A DNA stretch of 39,227 nucleotides from assembly GCA_020634395.1 (NCBI GenBank), contig JACKBU010000035.1:1-39227 (forward strand), given 5' to 3'. Below the pieces are notes generated by a model, which was given only the letters and a program-made list of their open reading frames with translations, did not search any database and had not been told where the DNA came from. The first letter of the stretch is position 1. Each line of letters starts with the position of its first letter. The stretch comes from Ardenticatenaceae bacterium (GTDB lineage: Bacteria > Chloroflexota > Anaerolineae > Promineifilales > Promineifilaceae). The translations under genes and the position numbers were made by a program. Positions 32,137-37,401 of the stretch are shown here, in pieces.

Positions 32137-32496
32137 AACCTGTACTGCCTATGAGTATATTGATCAACCATTACATGTGTGGCTTGATGCGGCTTATAGA
32201 CACCTTAGGCCCAGGTTGCTGCTGGAGGGGTCGGGGGATGGCTTGCCGCATGAGCTTGCAGCTTCTCGCATGGTACTTTTGGCTAGAGGTAGCCGATTGA
32301 GGTTGCGGGTACCATGTTTTTCACATATTTTCGATGTTAGTATAGGCAAGCGCTTCTGCGAAAACACTCCCACAATAGTACCAAAGCCCGTCTGGACGGT
32401 AAGAATTGTGTACTGCTAGTACCAGGGTGATAGGCGACACGGCCGTTTCCCGTGTTACAATCGCTTACAAACCACGGCAGCTAACTGAGGTACGAG
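32137..32496. other. Divergent intergenic region with GTACCA boxes
   Basis: No gene is seen in these 360 bases between the CpaE-like and Hpt genes. CATGGTAC (32269-32276) and GTACCATG (32309-32316) are perfect complements. Two more AGTACCA boxes lie at 32378-32384 and 32418-32424. Spacing is irregular. They may be binding sites of one regulator. No convincing promoter pair was found. Confidence 0.4.
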
Positions 32497-32883
32497 GTGA
32501 AACCGAAAGTACGCAGCACACAGCAGAAGAAACAGAACCGGGCCAAAGCCGACGATGGACCTATCGACTACGATTTTGTGCGTGCTCATCTGGGATCGCT
32601 GATGGATGAGCTGATGCCCGACCTCCTGCAAGTTTTCCTGGAAGATGGCGAAACCCGACTGCAGCATCTTGAGTCGTCACTGCACAACAATGACTGGCAG
32701 CAGATCGGCAACATCGCCCACACGCTCAAAGGCAGCAGCGCGACGTTAGGCATGTTCACTTTCTCAGGCCTGTGCCTGCAGTTGGAATCTGCGGCCAGAT
32801 GCCAGGATTGGGAAAGCATTCGCCCGTTAGCCGGCCAGTTGGGCGGCGAATTCCACCAAATTCACGCCTTCCTGACCGCCTGA
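32497..32883 (+). CDS. Histidine phosphotransfer (Hpt) domain protein
   Basis: 128 residues. AHTLKGSSATLGMFTFSGLCLQLE carries the Hpt signature with the phospho-accepting His, within a helical bundle that begins at about residue 28. Such proteins pass phosphate between hybrid kinases and receivers. It is divergent from the receiver-CpaE gene, a plausible partner. The first 22 residues are basic and probably disordered. The start is GTG 32497 with GAGG 6 bases upstream. A terminator follows. Confidence 0.88.
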   Translation: MKPKVRSTQQKKQNRAKADDGPIDYDFVRAHLGSLMDELMPDLLQVFLEDGETRLQHLESSLHNNDWQQIGNIAHTLKGSSATLGMFTFSGLCLQLESAARCQDWESIRPLAGQLGGEFHQIHAFLTA

Positions 32884-32893
32884 TCCCCAACAA

Positions 32894-32930
32894 AAAAGAG
32901 GCCTAAGACGCTTTGTCTTGGGCCTCTTTT
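32894..32930. terminator. Bidirectional intrinsic terminator
   Basis: AAAAGAGGCCTAAGAC (32894-32909) pairs with GTCTTGGGCCTCTTTT (32915-32930), with one G-T pair. It ends the Hpt transcript and the convergent cysteine operon. Confidence 0.92.
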
Positions 32931-32951
32931 CTTCTATTTTTCCCGTAGCTT

Positions 32952-34163
32952 TTAATAAACCGGCAAAGAAGGATCCACTTCCCTGGCCCAGCGGTTGATG
33001 CCGCCCTCCAGGTTCCACAGCTTCTTAAACCCGTGCGTCTGCAGTTCCTGGATAACGGCCGCACTGCGCGCGCCGCTGCGGCACTGCACCACCATTTCCT
33101 GGGCCGTATCCAGCTCATTCAGGTGGTCCAGCACCTGGTTTTTGGGGATGAGCCGGGCTCCCAGATGGCTGAGGTTAGAGATCTCCCACTCGTGGGGTTC
33201 GCGCACGTCCAGGATGAACAGGTTATCGCCGGCATCCAGACGCGATTTTAGTTCCTGGGGCGACATCTGGCGGACGTTGCCGTTCGTTCCCTCATCGGCG
33301 GCATAGAGGCTGTGATCGTGGGCGGGCATGCCGCAAAACTGCTCGTAATCAATCAACTCCGTCAGCGTTGGGTGTTCGCCGCAAACCGGGCAGTTCGGGT
33401 TCTTGCGCAGCCGCACTTCGGTGAATTCCATGCTCAGAGCGTCGTAGAGCAGCAGGCGGCCAATCATGCTCTGGCCAATGCCCAGGATGAGCTTGATGGC
33501 TTCGGTGGCCTGCATGGCTCCGACTGTGCCGGGCAAAATGCCCAGCACGCCCCCTTCGGCGCAGCTGGGCACCAATCCCGGCGGCGGGGGTTCGGGGAAA
33601 AGGCAGCGATAGCACGGTCCTTCTTTGGCGTAGAAAACCGAAAGCTGCCCCTCAAACCGGAAAATGCTGCCATAGACGTTGGGTTTGCCCAACAGCACGC
33701 AGGCATCGTTGGTGAGATAGCGCGTGGGGAAGTTGTCGGTTCCATCAATGATGACGTCATAAGGCTCAAAGATTTCCAGGGCATTAGCCGACGTTAGCGG
33801 CACCTGATAGGTATCGACTTGAACATGGGGGTTGATATCCTGGATGCGCGCTTTGGCGCTTTCCAGCTTGGGGCGACCCACGTCTTTGGTGCCGTGGATG
33901 ATCTGGCGCTGCAAATTGGTGTAGTCGACCACGTCATAATCGACCAGACCCAGACGGCCGATACCGGCGGCCGCCAGATACATAGCCAGCGGCGATCCCA
34001 GGCCGCCGGCGCCAATGAGCAGCACGCTGGCGGCTTTTAACTTTTTTTGCCCGGCCATGCCCACTTCTGGCATGATGAGGTGGCGGCTGTAGCGCTGCAC
34101 TTCTTCGTGAGACAGCTCTACGTCAGCCAGTGCCTCCGGGACAATTTGTTCTTTAATCATCAT
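32952..34163 (-). CDS. moeZ: MoeZ-type adenylyltransferase/sulfurtransferase (MoeB-rhodanese fusion)
   Basis: 403 residues. The N-terminal ThiF/MoeB domain has SRHLIMPEVG, LIGAGGLGSPLAMYLAAAG for ATP and zinc-binding CYRC and CPVC pairs. The C-terminal rhodanese domain (about 300-400) has MVVQCRSGARSAAV with the active Cys. MoeZ-type proteins adenylate the Gly-Gly end of small sulfur carriers and turn it into a thiocarboxylate. The carrier encoded at 35212 is the expected partner. It is last in the cysteine operon. GGAG lies 6 bases before ATG 34163. Confidence 0.9.
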   Translation of the reverse strand: MMIKEQIVPEALADVELSHEEVQRYSRHLIMPEVGMAGQKKLKAASVLLIGAGGLGSPLAMYLAAAGIGRLGLVDYDVVDYTNLQRQIIHGTKDVGRPKLESAKARIQDINPHVQVDTYQVPLTSANALEIFEPYDVIIDGTDNFPTRYLTNDACVLLGKPNVYGSIFRFEGQLSVFYAKEGPCYRCLFPEPPPPGLVPSCAEGGVLGILPGTVGAMQATEAIKLILGIGQSMIGRLLLYDALSMEFTEVRLRKNPNCPVCGEHPTLTELIDYEQFCGMPAHDHSLYAADEGTNGNVRQMSPQELKSRLDAGDNLFILDVREPHEWEISNLSHLGARLIPKNQVLDHLNELDTAQEMVVQCRSGARSAAVIQELQTHGFKKLWNLEGGINRWAREVDPSLPVY

Positions 34164-34229
34164 GGTTTCTCCAGGTAAACGGCGGGTGTGGGGTGATGAG
34201 CGTGTAGCAGCCGAGATTCATGTCTATTC

Positions 34230-34646
34230 CTAATTCCCCGCCCCTATTGTTTTTAACTGCTGCTGCAACTTGTGCGGCGGGGTGAGGCCGTAGTTAATTT
34301 CGCGTACTTTTCCGGCGGCGTCGAGCAGCATGGTGGTTGGTAAGGTCATGATACCATACTGCCGGGCCTGGTCGGGGTTGGCGTCGACGTCGATTTGCTG
34401 GAGGGTAAAACGGCCGTTTCCCTCTCCCCCCTCACCGCTGCCCATCACCTGGGCCAGATAGCGCGACTGGGTGGGGCAGGCGGCGCACGCTTCGCTGCGA
34501 AAATAAAGCAGCGTGGGCTGTCCGCTGGCCGCAGCTGCCGGTTGACGGCCGTTCACGCGGCGCAAATGCAGCTGTTTAAAAGCCGTGTAGGCGCCGGTTC
34601 CTACCAGCCCCAACAGTAAGATAATCAACACACGTTCCCAAATCAT
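34230..34646 (-). CDS. Membrane-anchored thioredoxin-like protein
   Basis: 138 residues. A membrane helix (about 5-22, VLIILLLGLVGTGAYTAF) is followed by a thioredoxin fold: PTLLYFRSEACAACPTQSRYLAQVM with a C-A-A-C pair and YGIMTLPTTMLLDAAGKV with the cis-Pro. The active site differs from the CGPC of thioredoxin. It probably works as a reductase or sulfur relay outside or at the membrane. A Gly/Glu-rich loop (GSGEGGEGNG) is coded by low-complexity DNA. It lies between DUF4395 and moeZ, and a thioredoxin-DUF4395 pair suggests a joint redox role. Confidence 0.82.
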   Translation of the reverse strand: MIWERVLIILLLGLVGTGAYTAFKQLHLRRVNGRQPAAAASGQPTLLYFRSEACAACPTQSRYLAQVMGSGEGGEGNGRFTLQQIDVDANPDQARQYGIMTLPTTMLLDAAGKVREINYGLTPPHKLQQQLKTIGAGN

Positions 34647-34682
34647 GATGCTTTACTCGTGATGAATTAGCCCGGCAGCCGG

Positions 34683-35132
34683 CTATGATTTTGCCAGCGG
34701 GCTGTGGTTAAACCCAGGCACGCCGAAGCGGTTCAACTGGTAATAGACAAAGCAGCCAGCGCAAAAGCCCAGAAACAAATTCAGGGCAGCCAGCACAACC
34801 ACCAGACCCGCCAGCGCCCAGCCCACGAGCGGCTGCCCGGCCAGCAGAGCGATCACAGCCAGGGCCACAACCACGCCGCCAAATCCCTGGGCAAAACGGT
34901 GCGGTTCCGGATTGTCGGTGACAATGTCGGGTTTGACGAGGCCGGCCGGTTTGAGCAGGTGCTGATATGTGCGTTTGAAAAGGGAAAGGCTGGGAACGGC
35001 CGTTCCCAGCAGCATGACCGCGCCTACAAACGCCACCAGCCACACACTGTCCAGTGCATAAGCCAGCAGCAGCAGGCCGATGATAAAGGCCTGGTTTACT
35101 TTTAAGGCAGATTGATCCACTTTTCGGTCCAT
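34683..35132 (-). CDS. DUF4395 membrane protein
   Basis: 149 residues with four hydrophobic helices. DNPEPHRFAQGFGGVVVALAVIAL and AALNLFLGFCAGCFVYYQL are the DUF4395 signature; the CAGC pair in the last helix suggests thiol chemistry. The family is of unknown function but commonly sits beside thioredoxin or sulfur genes, as here. GGAG lies 5 bases before ATG 35132 and directly borders the upstream repeat array. Confidence 0.82.
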   Translation of the reverse strand: MDRKVDQSALKVNQAFIIGLLLLAYALDSVWLVAFVGAVMLLGTAVPSLSLFKRTYQHLLKPAGLVKPDIVTDNPEPHRFAQGFGGVVVALAVIALLAGQPLVGWALAGLVVVLAALNLFLGFCAGCFVYYQLNRFGVPGFNHSPLAKS

Positions 35133-35142
35133 GTGTTTCTCC

Positions 35143-35217
35143 AGTTGTTAGTTGATAGAAGGTAGTTGATAGAAAAAGGTCTCCTATCAACTCCCAACTA
35201 TCAACTTTCAACTACCC
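35143..35217. repeat. AGTTGATAG-type palindromic array
   Basis: AGTTGATAG occurs at 35150-35158 and 35164-35172, and its complement CTATCAACT at 35184-35192 and 35198-35206, giving two nested perfect 9-bp pairs; the period is about 7. The TAG stop of the cysO-like gene lies at its edge. Confidence 0.75.
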
Positions 35218-35481
35218 TCCGGCTATGGAGGGAATAATCATCAAGGTATCGTCGGCGGCAACGGCCGTTTGCGGCCCCTGCAAATGGCGTACGTCCTCCT
35301 GGTTCAGGTAGACGTTGACAAAGCTGCGCAGGGTGTCTCCTTCGAACAGGTGCGGGCGCAAATCGGGATACTGGTCGGTTAAATCGGCCAGGGCCGACCC
35401 GACCGTGCCGCCGTTGACGGTGACTTGGCCATTGTTGCCGGTATACGGCCGTAACGGTGTAGGAATACGAATGGTTGCCAT
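35212..35481 (-). CDS. cysO: ThiS/MoaD-type sulfur carrier, CysO-like
   Basis: 89 residues ending in Gly-Gly, the residues that become a thiocarboxylate. The fold pattern (ATIRIPTPLRPYTG ... LADLTDQYPDLRPHLF ... FVNVYLNQEDVRHLQG ... DDTLMIIPSIAGG) is that of MoaD/ThiS proteins. Together with cysM, a JAMM protease and moeZ in one operon, it fits CysO of mycobacteria, where CysM adds the carrier sulfur to O-phosphoserine. Its TAG stop begins a repeat array. Confidence 0.88.
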   Translation of the reverse strand: MATIRIPTPLRPYTGNNGQVTVNGGTVGSALADLTDQYPDLRPHLFEGDTLRSFVNVYLNQEDVRHLQGPQTAVAADDTLMIIPSIAGG

Positions 35482-35527
35482 GAAATGAAATCCTCCAGAA
35501 TCATGAAGTTTGTTTTTTGTGTTAGAG

Positions 35528-35586
35528 GAGAACTGGAGATTAGAGACTACAGACTTTCAATCTCCAATCTCTAATCTCCAGTCTCC
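35528..35586. repeat. GGAGATT/AGAGACT-type palindromic array
   Basis: ACTGGAGATTAGAGA (35532-35546) is perfectly complementary to 35568-35582, 15 of 15 bases. The TAG stop of the JAMM protease gene (35571-35573 on the minus strand) lies inside the right arm. Heptamer period on the minus strand. Confidence 0.82.
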
Positions 35587-36005
35587 ACAATCATCTCTTC
35601 CACAAACCCAGACCGGTCCGCCAACAACTGCCATGACTGGCTGTATGTCGGCTCGCCTTCCCAGACTTGCGTGATGATGTAGGAATAGCCCGGCCAGGTC
35701 GCCCAGGCCAGGTCGCGCGGCGAGGCGACCGGCGGATGGTCGGGGTGGCTGTGAAAAATGCCAATCACGTCCAGGTCGCGGCGCATGGCTTCCATTTCGG
35801 CCTTCAGCATATCGTCGCTGGAAATCTGAAAGCGCACCGGCTTTTCCCCTTCCACCGGCCAGGTGTTGGCCGCCGGCACAATGGCCTCCACGACGTTCGT
35901 GCCGTTTTCCATCCGCCCTAACAGCAGACCGCAGCCTTCAAAGGGATACGCCTGCGCGCCGTGGGATTTTATTTCTTCGTGAAGTTTGTCAGTTAGCTTG
36001 AGCAT
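35571..36005 (-). CDS. mec: JAMM/MPN+ metalloprotease, Mec-like
   Basis: 144 residues. The zinc motif is GIFHSHPDHPPVASPRDLAWATWPGYSY (HxHP, then S and D), and the supporting Glu lies in AYPFEGCGLLLG. In mycobacteria Mec cuts the cysteine from CysO after it has been formed on the carrier. The gene order cysM-mec-cysO supports this role. The last codons (ACT GGA GAT TAG) are part of the repeat array, so the original C-terminus may have been changed. Confidence 0.88.
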   Translation of the reverse strand: MLKLTDKLHEEIKSHGAQAYPFEGCGLLLGRMENGTNVVEAIVPAANTWPVEGEKPVRFQISSDDMLKAEMEAMRRDLDVIGIFHSHPDHPPVASPRDLAWATWPGYSYIITQVWEGEPTYSQSWQLLADRSGFVEEMIVETGD

Positions 36006-36031
36006 TTTGTGGTAAACAGGGAGCGGCCTGG

Positions 36032-37000
36032 TTATTCACTCCAGAAACGTTCACTCAAATATTTAAGTCCGCTGTCCGGTAAAATGGTGACGATGGTGCC
36101 GGCTTCCAGCTTTTGGCCCACGGCCGTTGCTGCCCACACGGCCGCTGCCGCCGATATGCCCACAAATACGCCCTCGTGCCGGGCTAAAAACCGGGCCATC
36201 TTATACGCATCTTCGGTGCGCACTGTGCGCACGTCGTCGGCCAGCGACTCGTCGTAAATGCCCGGCTTGATGGCGGTCGGCATGTGTTTCAAGCCTTCCA
36301 GCCCGTTAAACGGACTGTCCGGCTGCACCGCGTGGCCCAAAATCGCCGGGTTTAGTTCCTTCAGGCGGCGCATCGTGCCCATAAACGTGCCCGACGTGCC
36401 CATGCCGGCCACAAAGTGGGTGATGGTTCCATCCGTTTGCTGCCAGATTTCATTGGCTGTGGTCAGGTAATGGGCGCGCCAGTTGGCCGGATTGTCGTAC
36501 TGGCGAGCGTAAAAGAGAGTGGGGTCGGCAGCCGCCAGGCGCCGCGCCTCTTCCAAAGCGCCATCGGAACCGTCCAGGGGATCGGTAAAGATGAGCTCTG
36601 CGCCATAGGCACGCAGAATCGCCAGGCGCTCCGGGCTGATATTTTGGGGCACGACCAGTTTGACACGATAGCCGCGCGCTGCGCCGAGCATGGCATAGGC
36701 AATGCCGGTGTTGCCGGACGTGGAGTCGATCAGGGTCATGCCGGGATGCAGGCTGCCGTCTTTTTCAGCGGTGCGAATGATGTTGAGGGCGGCGCGGTCT
36801 TTGACGGAGCCGCCGGGGTTGAACCATTCGGCTTTGGCAAAGAGGGCAACTCGCGGCGAGAGGCCGTGGGCCACGGCCGTGTGCGACAAATCGAGCAGCG
36901 GCGTATTACCGATGAGTTCTTCGAGACGTTGGGCCTGGGTTTGGGGCCTGGCAGTAATAGATTTGGGACGATAAACAGGTTGATAGACAGGTGATAACAT
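36032..37000 (-). CDS. cysM: Cysteine synthase, CysM-like
   Basis: 322 residues, fold-type II PLP enzyme. EELIGNTPLLDL, NPGGSVKDRAALNII with the PLP Lys, STSGNTGIAYAMLG and GMGTSGTFMGTMRRL are the classic motifs. VGISAAAAVWAA near the end is usual. Being first in an operon with mec, cysO and moeZ, it likely uses O-phosphoserine and thiocarboxylated CysO, but O-acetylserine with sulfide is possible. ATG 37000 with AGGA just before it is preferred to the longer frame, whose extra 18 residues come from the leader. Confidence 0.9.
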   Translation of the reverse strand: MLSPVYQPVYRPKSITARPQTQAQRLEELIGNTPLLDLSHTAVAHGLSPRVALFAKAEWFNPGGSVKDRAALNIIRTAEKDGSLHPGMTLIDSTSGNTGIAYAMLGAARGYRVKLVVPQNISPERLAILRAYGAELIFTDPLDGSDGALEEARRLAAADPTLFYARQYDNPANWRAHYLTTANEIWQQTDGTITHFVAGMGTSGTFMGTMRRLKELNPAILGHAVQPDSPFNGLEGLKHMPTAIKPGIYDESLADDVRTVRTEDAYKMARFLARHEGVFVGISAAAAVWAATAVGQKLEAGTIVTILPDSGLKYLSERFWSE

Positions 37001-37084
37001 TTTCCTAAAGTAACCTTTTTTGTGAATGGGAGCCGCGCGGACTCCGGACAACAAAAACGGCCGTAGCTACCAATGCAACCACGA

Positions 37085-37172
37085 CAAAGCAAAATCGCGT
37101 TGCTTTGCGAGGGCAGCCACCGCCGTTCGTCAGTTACTTTAGGCTGAAACGAAGGTCAGTTAGCGCCCTCGC
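37085..37172 (-). promoter_or_regulatory. Paired leader segments of the cysteine operon (attenuator candidate)
   Basis: On the minus strand GCGAGGGC (37165-37172), at the end of the small leader ORF, is perfectly complementary to GCCCTCGC (37107-37114). Directly after it, CAAAGCAA (37100-37107) pairs with TTGCTTTG (37085-37092). The two helices touch at one base, so they may stack or compete. No known riboswitch class was recognised. Confidence 0.4.
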
Positions 37173-37201
37173 TTCATACACCTGCAATGTTTCCGGTTCA
37201 T
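37160..37201 (-). CDS. Candidate leader peptide with two Cys codons
   Basis: A 13-residue ORF, MNRKHCRCMKRGR, within the cysM leader. GGAAG (37211-37215) lies 9 bases before the ATG, an ideal spacing. Cys is rare in proteins, yet two of 13 codons are Cys (TGC, TGT) ahead of a cysteine biosynthesis operon. The stop is within bases flanking a hairpin arm. An in-frame ATG at 37210 would add three residues. This is a proposal from position and content only. Confidence 0.35.
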   Translation of the reverse strand: MNRKHCRCMKRGR

Positions 37202-37256
37202 ATCCTTCATCTTCCGAGAATTATTATCAATTTCATGATAAAAACTTACATTGGCG

Positions 37257-37284
37257 AGTATAGCAAAGGCAAGAGTGATGTCAA
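37257..37284 (-). promoter_or_regulatory. Sigma70-type promoter of the cysteine operon
   Basis: On the minus strand TTGACA (37279-37284), a 16-base spacer and TATACT (37257-37262). The predicted transcript start near 37250 gives a leader of about 250 nt before cysM. Confidence 0.75.
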
Positions 37285-37338
37285 GTAAACAAAGTATTAA
37301 AAATCTCGTGCGGTGATTTGGATAGTTACATCAACGGT

Positions 37339-37370
37339 GACCCCAAGGGTTTAAGAAAACCCTTGGGGTC
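37339..37370. repeat. Perfect 14-bp hairpin before recD2
   Basis: GACCCCAAGGGTTT (37339-37352) and AAACCCTTGGGGTC (37357-37370) enclose the loop AAGA. No T run follows on either strand, so it is not an ordinary terminator. It lies between the cys promoter and the helicase gene and may be a REP-like dispersed hairpin. Confidence 0.75.
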
Positions 37371-37401
37371 TACGCCATGAGATTTCCGGTACAATAACAC
37401 C

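Noticed and set aside
332..35586. Reading the gene-end arrays as CRISPR
   Set aside because: Units are 6-8 bases without unique spacers, and no cas gene is present.
37001..37250. T-box or SAM riboswitch in the cysM leader
   Set aside because: The T-box core sequence and the SAM aptamer cores could not be found; only the small ORF and simple hairpins are visible.
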